Source: Desulfobulbaceae bacterium | Lineage (GTDB): Bacteria; Desulfobacterota; Desulfobulbia; Desulfobulbales; Desulfocapsaceae | Assembly (NCBI GenBank): GCA_019163335.1 | Contig: JAFLKM010000057.1 | Location: 1 to 32,096 of the forward strand | Length of the DNA stretch: 32,096 nucleotides | Direction: 5' to 3' | Position numbers and translations under genes: made by a program | Shown: piece by piece, positions 8,301-15,360 of the stretch | Layout: each line of letters starts with the position of its first letter | How positions within the stretch are numbered: the first letter of the stretch is position 1 | The notes under the pieces: model-generated | Told to the model about the DNA's origin: nothing | The model's input: the letters and a program-made list of their open reading frames with translations, nothing else | The model's database searches: none

Positions 8301-8448
8301 CCCCGCGATTGTTTTCAAACAGAATCGTGGCCCAGTTTGCCAGGAGATCCGCTTCGGACGGATTTTTAATCACCTCCGGCTCCCAACCGCGCTGGGTCAG
8401 TTCTTGGATGACGGCTGCTTCAAATTTTGCTTCGGTGGGGAAGGTCAT
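5332..8448 (-). CDS. hsdR: Type I restriction enzyme, R (endonuclease/translocase) subunit
   Basis: HsdR cuts unmethylated DNA after ATP-driven translocation as part of the R2M2S complex. The 1038-residue length is the same as that of EcoR124I HsdR, so this is a full-length member. The N-terminal nuclease domain shows Asp143 (RGDFLL) and the E-x-K pair Glu157/Lys159 in HVELK. The superfamily 2 motor follows: Walker A HTTGSGKT at 295-302, DECH at 406-409, GFSGTP at 431-436, motif V around HQMLTGFDS (675-683) and motif VI with the arginine finger in AFSRTNR (703-709). The helical C-terminal part would bind the methylase core. AAGGA precedes the ATG by about nine bases. The gene is last in the hsdM-hsdS-hsdR order and its TAG lies inside a small hairpin-forming sequence (5296-5335). 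Confidence 0.97.
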   Translation of the reverse strand: MTFPTEAKFEAAVIQELTQRGWEPEVIKNPSEADLLANWATILFENNRGVDQLNDAPLTQGEMQQIMEQITELRTPLKLNGFINGKTVSITRDNPADTLHFGKEVSLKIYDRREIAAGQSRYQIVQQPRFARSSALMRDRRGDFLLMINGMPVIHVELKRSGIPVSQAYRQIEKYSNEGIFSGLFALVQLFVAMEPAEAVYFSNPGMDGRFNKDFYFHWADFNNEPINDWKAVISTLLSIPMAHQLIGFYTVADDSDGVLKVMRSYQYYAAHAISDKVARTDWKNPNRLGGYIWHTTGSGKTMTSFKSAQLIANSKDADKVIFLMDRIELGTQSLREYQGFAEDNETVQATENTGVLVSKLTSHDPANTLIVTSIQKMGNIKDEEGGIDAHDMVRINAKRMVFIVDECHRSTFGDMLQNIKKNFPGAIFFGFSGTPIHEENQHHENTTADVFGDELHRYSIADGIRDKNVLGFDPYKVMTYRDRDLRKAVALEKARAATEAEAFADPEKKKVFNRYMNDVKMAGERDASGTYVKGIEDYLPSSQYERDAHQNKVVEDIIDNWITLSQGNKFHALFATSSIPEAIAYYRLIKQECPTLKITALFDPNEDNGGNSTFKTQGLVEILEDYNQAYDQHFDLAGHTKFKKDVSARLAHKAPYQRIETTPEKQLDLLIVVHQMLTGFDSKWLNTLYLDKVLKYENIIQAFSRTNRLFGPDKPFGTIRYYRKPHSMEAHINSAVRLYSGDKPTGLFADRLESNLNQMNAVYDEITALFEAAEVDDFKKLPDNPAERGEFAKLFRAFNTVLEAAKIQGFKWDQSAYQFREGRDQYEVELRFTEETYLILAVRYKELASGRGGGGGIDDIPYDIDGYLTEIDTDVIDADYMNSRFEKYLKTLQDGDAGTIQKTLSELHRSFASLTQEEQKFADIFLHDIQRGDVVIDSARPLKEYITEYQTQAKNREIDAIAQLLGLDEAKLIALMNTNITEANINEYGRFDELKATVDKQKAKAYFESVEGQSIPPFRVNIKTANLLQKFIIEGGL

Positions 8449-8477
8449 AATGGGTCGTTCCTTCTACAATTAATCGT

Positions 8478-9710
8478 TCAAACAAACATTTTTTCTAAGC
8501 AGGCTGTCTTGATCTGTTTCAGCTTTTCCACCTGTGTTCCATACTGCGCGATTAGCTCGTCCAGTTGGCGGAAATAAGTACCGATTTTTTGCTGTTCTTC
8601 ATTTGAAGGAAGCAATACGACGAAGTTGTGAATGTCATTTAAGCTCAAATGTGGCACAGCTGTTTCCGTCTTAATTGCTCGAATATAGGTTGAAAAATCT
8701 CTTTGGATTTGCTGACAGATGAAGTCACAATATACTTTGTCACACCGTACTCTTGTCACCCGTTGAACAAGCAGTGCTGGAAGATCGCATTTCTTAATTT
8801 TTGCATAACTCTTCCCGATTAATGCACCATCCATTTGAATCACAATATCATCTTCTCTTAAAAGATAGCTTTCTAGTCCATATGATGATGGCCAATACTC
8901 AGAGATTTCCTTGGATGAATCTAAATACCCTCTTTTCACGTTCATCCCTCTAATTAGAAAGATCCCTGACGTGGTGAATTTTTTACTCTCAAAAGGTATG
9001 CCTGTTAGTAATATTGAGATCTCCCCCAATGCTTTCTCATCCCAAGGTTCGAAAAAGCCTTTGAAGCGGATTTCGGGGGTGGTGGCGCCGTTTTGCGGGA
9101 ACATCTTTTTGAGCATCGCCTTTTGCAGCGTCACCAGCTTTTCATGCTTCCGCTGATGCAGACCAATCATCTGGTCGAGATCAGCAAAATAGGAGCAAAT
9201 CTCATTTTGCTCGGGCAGCCTGGGAAGCACGACATTTCTTTTTTTCCAGTCAGCTGCATCAAAGAATAGCTTTTCAATATCAACGCCGTATGAGCTCAGG
9301 AAAAACTTCCGATACATGTCTGGCAGGGTCGAAATAATCGTCAAAAATTCTGATGAGATATTTTCATTCCCAACAGCTACCAAGTATTCGTTGGAGACGA
9401 TCGCTTTATCAAGGTGCTGTTGGACAATTCCGGTTGCCCCGTGAACCACCTGTCGTTTGGAAATTAAAAAATCTCCCGCTTTTAGCTGAGAGTAATTCTT
9501 TACTAATATGTCTTTCCCTCGTAGGTGGCCGCGAGAGACGACACCTCCATTGCGACGCCGAACGGTAACGAGCTCATATAGCTCATTATCCTCTAATTCG
9601 ATGGTTCGTTTTTTTTCCGTTAACACCTCTCCAATCGGCTTCTCGTCCCACTCCTCAGAAAATCCCTTAAAACGAATTTCCGGCACCTTCTTTTTTGTTT
9701 GCTCCCCCAT
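8478..9710 (-). CDS. hsdS: Type I restriction enzyme, S (specificity) subunit
   Basis: HsdS selects the bipartite DNA target for both restriction and methylation. The 410-residue protein has the usual two-fold design. Each half begins with a PEIRFKGF..W.EK.LGE block (about residues 10-28 and 212-230), followed by a variable target recognition domain and then a conserved helical spacer with LPxxxEQ and a terminal KMF (about 165-204 and 367-409). The two target domains differ from each other, so the site should be asymmetric and split. The DNA encoding the two PEIRFKGF blocks uses different codons, so recent duplication is unlikely. The ATG follows the hsdM stop with one base between (TAAgATG), which implies translational coupling. 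Confidence 0.96.
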   Translation of the reverse strand: MGEQTKKKVPEIRFKGFSEEWDEKPIGEVLTEKKRTIELEDNELYELVTVRRRNGGVVSRGHLRGKDILVKNYSQLKAGDFLISKRQVVHGATGIVQQHLDKAIVSNEYLVAVGNENISSEFLTIISTLPDMYRKFFLSSYGVDIEKLFFDAADWKKRNVVLPRLPEQNEICSYFADLDQMIGLHQRKHEKLVTLQKAMLKKMFPQNGATTPEIRFKGFFEPWDEKALGEISILLTGIPFESKKFTTSGIFLIRGMNVKRGYLDSSKEISEYWPSSYGLESYLLREDDIVIQMDGALIGKSYAKIKKCDLPALLVQRVTRVRCDKVYCDFICQQIQRDFSTYIRAIKTETAVPHLSLNDIHNFVVLLPSNEEQQKIGTYFRQLDELIAQYGTQVEKLKQIKTACLEKMFV

Positions 9711-9711
9711 C

Positions 9712-12294
9712 TTATTTGCCCTTCAGGAGGTTTTTAAATTCGTCGAGCCCCTGCATATCGAAGGCATTGCCGTCGAGTTCATCAATCAGGTTCGCCAAGC
9801 TGGCCTCGGTCTGGCGAATGGCGCGGGCGTTGTCGGCGTAAGTGATAGCATATTTATCGGCGAGCCCTTGCAGCTTCGCCGTCAACCCATCGATCAACAC
9901 CGTGGGCAGCTGATGGAGCGCAGCGTTGAGCGGGCAGATCCATTTGAGTTCGAGCAGTTCGTGAACCTGCGCATCGCTCAAGCCTTCGATGGTGCTTTTG
10001 GTGAGCTGGTGCAGGGCGGCGGCTTCTTTTTTAATCACGGCCTTGAGCTGTTTGTCTTCGGCAATCAGCTCGGCGACCTGGACTATCTTCGCCTCGGAGG
10101 AATCGGCCTCAAACATGCCTGTTAGTGGGGCCTCGGTTTGGAACGCTTTCGCCGCTTTGATGACGGCGGCGTTGACAAAACTGTCGCCGGATTCGTTCAC
10201 GGTATCAGCCTCTTTTTCTTCTTCGGTGAGTGACTCCAGGATTTCTTCGAACTGGGCCCCGATGTCGTTGAGCCGTTGCTCTTTTGTTCGGAGGGCTTCC
10301 AGCTCGTTGCTCAGATAGGTGGTCTGCACCAGCTCGAAAAGCATGATGCGGCCTTTCCAGCCATCCTGCACCTCTTCCTTTTTTCCATCTTTGGTTTTGA
10401 TCACTATCTTCGGCTCGACCACCCGGCAGGCGTCGAAGCCTTCGGTCTGGAAAATTTCGAGATCGATGGCGATCTGTTGCCATTGGTCATCGAGCAGTTG
10501 GTAGGCGTGGTATTTATCGATCAGAGGAACGGCTTCCAGACGGGCAAAAATAGCTTCGCCAAGGTACCGCTCTTGCTGGGCAATCTTGAGCGTGAGCATC
10601 TGCGCAATGAGCTCGGTCTTCAGCCAGCCGTTAAAATCGGCAAAGGCCGCTGCAAAGGTGGCGTTAAAACCGGTAATTTCGGCATGCTCGCGAACCGCTT
10701 GGGCGAGATCGTCCACCTTAGGCTCCACATAGGGGGTACCGTTTTGGGTAAAAAGCGAGTCGCGTATGGTCGGGAAGGCCTGCCAAAAGGCAGCCAGTGC
10801 ATCGAGCTCGCTCTCGGGAATGCCGCCAAACATGGAGGCATAAATGTCCCAGCTTTCGGCGGGCTCGGACGAATCGACATAGCGCGGGATATTGAGGTTG
10901 TAGTTGTTTTGTCGGATTTGGCTTTTAGGCACCAGCTGGCTATAGCGCAGCACACTTTCACGGGCGATGACGGTGTCGCAGATTTTTTTGATATCCGAGG
11001 CGCGCAGCTTGTTGTTCTTCCCCTCCTTGGCAAAGCCCTTGGAGGCATCAACGATGAGCACATCGGTATTCGCCCGCTTTTGTTTGAGCACCAGCACAAT
11101 GGTGGGAATGCCGGTGCCGAAGAAGATATTGGGCGGAAGGCCGATAACGGCATCGATATGATTGTTTTCAATCAGGTTCTTGCGGATCGTACCTTCTTCA
11201 CCACCGCGGAACAGTACGCCGTGCGGCAGGACAATGGTCATGATGCCGTCGGGCTTCAGGTGGTAGAGGTCATGCAGCAGGAAGGCGAAATCGGCCTTCG
11301 ATTTTGGGGCCAGCCCAAAGCGGGAGTAGCGGGGATCGCTCTCTTTGTGCTCCGAATCCCACTTTTGCGAGTAGGGCGGATTCGAAACAACGGCATCAAC
11401 ATAGAGCGGGTTGTAACTATTGATTGGATCGGATTCATCAAAATAGGGCCAGTCGTCTTCCAGCGTGTCGGCGTTGCGAGTGAAAATATTGTCCGGCAGA
11501 ATTCCGCGCATCACCAGGTTCATGCGGGTCAGGTTGTAGGTGTTTTCTTTAAGTTCCTGCGCGAAATATTTGATGTTGTTGACATCATCCATGTGCTTGG
11601 CGATGCAGTGGCCGATGTTAATCAAGAGTGAGCCGGAGCCGCTGGTGGGGTCGTAGATCTGGATCGTTTTCTTTTCTTTAACGTGGTCAGCCACGATTTC
11701 CGACATCAAGAGCGATACTTCGTGCGGGGTGTAAAACTCGCCCGCTTTTTTACCCGCATTCGCGGCAAACATGCCGATCAGGTATTCATAAATAAAGCCC
11801 AGCACATCATAGCCGAGCCTGCCGTCCATGGGGATGTCTTTGATGAGTTGGAGCAGATCGCTGATCGCCTTGGTCTGTTTGGCCGCCGTATCGCCCAGTT
11901 TACTCAATCCCGTTTCCAGCGTCTTGAAAATGCCGTTGAACAGGCGCTTATGGTTGGGGTGAATGAGGCGGCTGAAGGCTGAGAGGGCATCGTGCACATG
12001 GGATACATCAAAATCTTTACCCTGCTCAATCCACGTCGAGAAGAGGTGGTCGTAGGCCATGAAGTAGCCGATGTTGCTCTTAATGTGAACAACGGTCTCC
12101 ATATCCTCTTCCGAGAGGGCGCGGATATCCTCGTCGCTAAAATCCTCGCTTTTGGCAAAGGCGAGCTGTTTATCGGAGAGATATTTGTAAAAGATGAAGC
12201 CAAGGATGTAGTCTTTGTATTCGTTGGCTTCAATTTTCGACCGCATTTGGTTGGCTGATTCCCAAATTTTCGCGGCAAGCTGTTGTTTATTCAC
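9712..12294 (-). CDS. hsdM: Type I restriction-modification system, M (N6-adenine methylase) subunit, long form
   Basis: HsdM transfers a methyl group from S-adenosylmethionine to adenine N6 in the target chosen by HsdS. Visible elements are the helical N-terminal domain (1-170), GEFYTP at 185-190, the AdoMet motif DPTSGSGSLL at 215-224, and the catalytic NPPY at 305-308. The enzyme core ends near residue 520, as in EcoR124I-type HsdM, but the protein continues to 860. The extra 340 residues are charged, helix-rich and partly coiled-coil-like (an EALRTKEQRLNDIG stretch). The initiation codon is GTG (12292-12294) with AAGGA about ten bases upstream. A ten-codon ATG frame overlaps this start in another phase; its meaning is unclear. 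This is the first gene of the operon. Confidence 0.95.
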   Translation of the reverse strand: MNKQQLAAKIWESANQMRSKIEANEYKDYILGFIFYKYLSDKQLAFAKSEDFSDEDIRALSEEDMETVVHIKSNIGYFMAYDHLFSTWIEQGKDFDVSHVHDALSAFSRLIHPNHKRLFNGIFKTLETGLSKLGDTAAKQTKAISDLLQLIKDIPMDGRLGYDVLGFIYEYLIGMFAANAGKKAGEFYTPHEVSLLMSEIVADHVKEKKTIQIYDPTSGSGSLLINIGHCIAKHMDDVNNIKYFAQELKENTYNLTRMNLVMRGILPDNIFTRNADTLEDDWPYFDESDPINSYNPLYVDAVVSNPPYSQKWDSEHKESDPRYSRFGLAPKSKADFAFLLHDLYHLKPDGIMTIVLPHGVLFRGGEEGTIRKNLIENNHIDAVIGLPPNIFFGTGIPTIVLVLKQKRANTDVLIVDASKGFAKEGKNNKLRASDIKKICDTVIARESVLRYSQLVPKSQIRQNNYNLNIPRYVDSSEPAESWDIYASMFGGIPESELDALAAFWQAFPTIRDSLFTQNGTPYVEPKVDDLAQAVREHAEITGFNATFAAAFADFNGWLKTELIAQMLTLKIAQQERYLGEAIFARLEAVPLIDKYHAYQLLDDQWQQIAIDLEIFQTEGFDACRVVEPKIVIKTKDGKKEEVQDGWKGRIMLFELVQTTYLSNELEALRTKEQRLNDIGAQFEEILESLTEEEKEADTVNESGDSFVNAAVIKAAKAFQTEAPLTGMFEADSSEAKIVQVAELIAEDKQLKAVIKKEAAALHQLTKSTIEGLSDAQVHELLELKWICPLNAALHQLPTVLIDGLTAKLQGLADKYAITYADNARAIRQTEASLANLIDELDGNAFDMQGLDEFKNLLKGK

Positions 12295-12546
12295 AGTATG
12301 TATTTCCTTCGTTATTCATATAAATCCTCAAAAAAACGACATTGAATTTCAGGGACACCTTGCTAAATTATTTCATCCCAATGCTTGGTGAAGATATTTC
12401 CAAAAGTAGTGAACCGGTCGATAAGAGATATGTGAACTTGACGGACGGTTCCAATCGGGAGCAACCAGCTGGCAGAGTGACCTGAGTTCGGCCAGAACGT
12501 TAAGGGGGAGAAGGTCAAACAACAATCCTTCAGCGATTTGTTATTC
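12295..12546. other. Intergenic region ahead of hsdM
   Basis: This should hold the hsdMSR promoter, but no convincing -35/-10 pair was identified. On the minus strand a frame without a start codon spans about 55 codons (roughly 12370-12536) and reads like a protein segment (LLFDLLPLNVLAELRSL). It could be the tail of a lost gene. No database family was recognised. Confidence 0.25.
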
Positions 12547-12996
12547 CTAAAGCACCTCATAGGCATCAATAAAGACTTCGGATTTCATCCTGCCTCCTTT
12601 GGCTATCGCTATGATTCGATTCAACCATTCATACTTACCGGCAGGTGCCTCAAAAAACAGTGCCTCGCGAAAATAGTATTCCGAGGCATCAACTACGCCC
12701 CCTGACATGATGCGCGCAAACACCTCCGGCGTCGTGTGCCGTAGGCCGTGGCCTTTCAACTGAATGGTGATACCATCATCCGTTTTTAGAGTGACGCGAA
12801 CATCCAGTTCTGCCACCCCGTCTTGGCGGACAAGTTGGAAGTCAGATCCTCCCGTCTGCACCACTCCCGATAACTGCTCTCCGCTGAATGTTCCGCCTGT
12901 AACAGGAATAAGCAGTCTCTTCCCCAGAGGTCCGTCAATTACTTGTGGGGTATCAACATTCGCCTTCAGGCGAAACAACGCCTTCACTTCTATCAT
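12547..12996 (-). CDS. DUF3237 (UPF0311) family protein
   Basis: The protein is a small all-beta domain of the DUF3237 family, whose biochemical role is not established. Family-like features are the opening LFRLKANVDTPQVI, the LLIPVTGGTFSG turn, GVVQTGGSDF, and the closing segment EYYFREALFFEAPAGKYEWLN. The start at 12996 gives 149 residues and begins where family members begin, with AGGA about ten bases before it. An ATG 14 codons earlier (13038) adds a His/Thr/Lys-rich stretch atypical of the family. It precedes the restriction operon by about 250 bases on the same strand; a functional link is not implied. Confidence 0.85.
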   Translation of the reverse strand: MIEVKALFRLKANVDTPQVIDGPLGKRLLIPVTGGTFSGEQLSGVVQTGGSDFQLVRQDGVAELDVRVTLKTDDGITIQLKGHGLRHTTPEVFARIMSGGVVDASEYYFREALFFEAPAGKYEWLNRIIAIAKGGRMKSEVFIDAYEVL

Positions 12997-13077
12997 GTGT
13001 TTTGTTCCTGTAGTTGTTTTCTGCTCATGATGAGTCATTCAGTGGTATCGCTCCCGCAGATAAGATGCTAATTTTCT

Positions 13078-13911
13078 TTAGAAGAAAATCTTTGTAACCT
13101 TCTCTTCATCACTGTGATCGGCCATGGCAGCGATCCGGGTGGCGACCGTGTCACCGTTAAATATAAATGCTTCTTGTGGGCAGGAACGGACACACTGCAA
13201 ACACAACACGCAATTATCGGCAAGTATCGGAAAGGGAGAAAGGGTGATCGCGGCCACGGGGCATATCTCGGCACACTCGCCGCATTGCAGGCAACGTTGC
13301 TCGTTTACAGCGAGGGGTGGCATTGCCGCCTTTACTGCTTTCAAACTTTTACTGACAGCATCAGCCCGCAAAGCTAGAGAGAGGTAGTCGAGAACCTTTA
13401 TGTCCAGCGGCACCATCTCTTCCATTTTCAAGGTACGGAGCACTTCGTCCACCAGCAGATTAATCTGCGACAAATCTTCTTTGTCCGGATGCCCCGATGC
13501 CAATGGTTGATAGGCGCACCACATGGAAGAGTGGACTGCCAGAACCTTCGCAGCCGCCAGAGGTATGAAGTTCTTCTTTTGGAGTTGCCCTGCCATCTCC
13601 AAAAGAGAAAGGCCACTGGTTACTCCTCCCCAGGTGACAAAGGGAACAGCATAGCTTTTTGAGGAACCAAATGGCAGCCTGTGAATGAAGTCTGTTACGA
13701 GCGGCACGGCATGGTCACAGTAGACTGGAGATCCGATCCACAAACAGCAGGGAGGATCGACCAAGCTGGTTTTTTCCACTGTTGTTCTATTTTTGGTGCT
13801 GAGGTCAATGAGTACAACCTCTTGGCCATGTTCCGTTAAGCGTCTGTGGATGGTTTCAGCGATTAGTCGCGTTGACCCGGCTGGTGAAAAATAAACGATT
13901 ATGTGTTTCAT
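13078..13911 (-). CDS. EFR1-type flavodoxin/2[4Fe-4S] ferredoxin fusion protein
   Basis: The 277-residue protein joins a flavodoxin-like N-terminal half with a bacterial-type ferredoxin tail. The start MKHIIVYFSPAGSTR is a flavodoxin FMN-phosphate loop (SPAGST), and WIGSPVYCDH at 58-67 fits a second FMN-contact loop. Two full cluster motifs follow: Cys207, 210, 213, 217 (CLQCGECAEICP) and Cys234, 237, 240, 244 (CVLCLQCVRSCP). It is therefore expected to bind FMN and two [4Fe-4S] clusters and to shuttle electrons in the cytoplasm; partners are unknown. No clear ribosome-binding site precedes the ATG. It lies 56 bases downstream of the anion transporter gene on the same strand and could be co-transcribed with it. 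Confidence 0.9.
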   Translation of the reverse strand: MKHIIVYFSPAGSTRLIAETIHRRLTEHGQEVVLIDLSTKNRTTVEKTSLVDPPCCLWIGSPVYCDHAVPLVTDFIHRLPFGSSKSYAVPFVTWGGVTSGLSLLEMAGQLQKKNFIPLAAAKVLAVHSSMWCAYQPLASGHPDKEDLSQINLLVDEVLRTLKMEEMVPLDIKVLDYLSLALRADAVSKSLKAVKAAMPPLAVNEQRCLQCGECAEICPVAAITLSPFPILADNCVLCLQCVRSCPQEAFIFNGDTVATRIAAMADHSDEEKVTKIFF

Positions 13912-13967
13912 GGCGGGAACATTTCAGATTCGACACATTCTTAATGTGTATAAATTCATTTATAAAT

Positions 13968-15149
13968 TTAACTTTTTTCAGATTCCTTTACAGAGATGAT
14001 GGGGCCTGTGGATGCAGAAGGTGGCCGGAAAAGAAGTCCCGTTATCATTCCTCTGGTCGTGCCGAAGGCAGCCACAACCCATGCTGCGAGCAGCCCAATA
14101 AAAAATAAGACACTGGCCCATGCAAACAGTGGGAGACCGGTATGATGCGCTAGTTGTGCCGTACCGGTGACGCAAGTTCCCACCGGAAAGGTAAACGCCC
14201 AATAGGTGAGGGCAAACTTCATATTTCTTTGGTGGGCCCGAAGTGTCAAAAGAATCGCTAAACAGGTCCAGAGGATCACAAACCCGAAGATGGGGACACT
14301 ATAGAACACTGCAAATAATTCAAAGCCACGGGCTATTTCAGCCGGAACAGCTCCTTTTGCAACGGTGCCGAGTATTCCGGCAGCGGTCATGGATTGTCCC
14401 AGGGGCCCTAGAACGATCCACAAGGTCGGAACGCGCGAGGTGCCCGAAGTTCCGTGATGCGCCAACCGACTCCAGATCATCGAAATGATGATCAACGCGG
14501 CCAGAAGACTCAGACCGAACTGGGAAAAGCAAAGGTAAAAGAGGGTCTCTCTCATCACGCCCTCGGGAGCGTAGGGAACGAGCATGGCTCCGATAGTAGC
14601 GGACACCATGGGAGGGACGACCGGCATGAGCCATCCCCCGCAGGCCGAGTCAGGGCGCACCGTGAATGTGGTAAACAGGCGGTACGGAATGATGACGGCT
14701 GAACAAAAGCCCCCAATAGTGCCTATGATCCACAAGGACCAGGCAATTTCTAGAGCAAAGTCCCGGCCTATCAGATTTTGGCCAACCAGGAGAGCCCCGC
14801 CAGCAACAGTGAGTGCGGCCATCGGAGGAGCCCCATAGAATTGCGCCATCATGGGATCCCGGAAATGTCTAGTCCATGCATTCTGCTGCCGAAACAGGGA
14901 AGAGCTCGTTGCAAGCACGAGACCGATCAACATTAAGGAAGCAAGACACCAGATAACAAGGGAAAACTCACTGAGAATATTGGAGAAGAGGGGCAATGAT
15001 GCGGCGGCGTTGGCGATAATTCCTGTCCCCATCACCGAGGCAAACCAATTAGGGCCTACTTCATAATCAAGGTTCGCACCGGTAACATTATAAAAGAACC
15101 GTTTCCACCAAAAGCCTTTGACGTTTTTGTTCTTGAGATCATAGCCCAT
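13968..15149 (-). CDS. TDT/SLAC1-family anion transporter or channel
   Basis: The 393-residue protein is almost entirely hydrophobic helices, consistent with the ten-helix fold of the tellurite-resistance/dicarboxylate transporter (TDT, TehA/SLAC1) family. The first helix carries the family signature VGPNWFASVMGTGI (about residues 32-45). Members move small anions such as sulfite, malate, chloride or tellurite-related species; the substrate cannot be read from sequence. The position next to a flavodoxin-ferredoxin protein might suggest a link to sulfur or other anion metabolism, but this is only inference. AAGG and GGACAGG stretches stand directly before the ATG. The gene appears to be the first of a two-gene unit. 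Confidence 0.88.
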   Translation of the reverse strand: MGYDLKNKNVKGFWWKRFFYNVTGANLDYEVGPNWFASVMGTGIIANAAASLPLFSNILSEFSLVIWCLASLMLIGLVLATSSSLFRQQNAWTRHFRDPMMAQFYGAPPMAALTVAGGALLVGQNLIGRDFALEIAWSLWIIGTIGGFCSAVIIPYRLFTTFTVRPDSACGGWLMPVVPPMVSATIGAMLVPYAPEGVMRETLFYLCFSQFGLSLLAALIIISMIWSRLAHHGTSGTSRVPTLWIVLGPLGQSMTAAGILGTVAKGAVPAEIARGFELFAVFYSVPIFGFVILWTCLAILLTLRAHQRNMKFALTYWAFTFPVGTCVTGTAQLAHHTGLPLFAWASVLFFIGLLAAWVVAAFGTTRGMITGLLFRPPSASTGPIISVKESEKS

Positions 15150-15360
15150 ACCTTACCTGTCCTTCATCAACGTACCTAGCTGTTCATTTCGGCCTATGTG
15201 GCACCCACCTATTGAGAACAAAACCCCCATTTGAGGTGTTTTTTGATAAGACCATGCGCTGTAGTCCATCATCACTGAAAGTTGCACTTCGAAGTTGAAT
15301 CCGCCCCATTTTTTAATTATTCCTCAATTATCTGGAAGGCCGAATGCCAAGAGTCGTGAG

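Noticed and set aside
7519-8577. Plus-strand frame of 352 codons opposite hsdR
   Set aside because: Arg/His-rich shadow of the hsdR coding sequence, with no recognisable domain.
8478-9710. Recent duplication or recombination repeats inside hsdS
   Set aside because: The repeated PEIRFKGF blocks are alike in protein but differ at most codon third positions, so DNA-level repeats are absent.
10276-11631. Plus-strand frame of 451 codons opposite hsdM
   Set aside because: Shadow of hsdM; all motifs and the ribosome-binding site support the minus strand.
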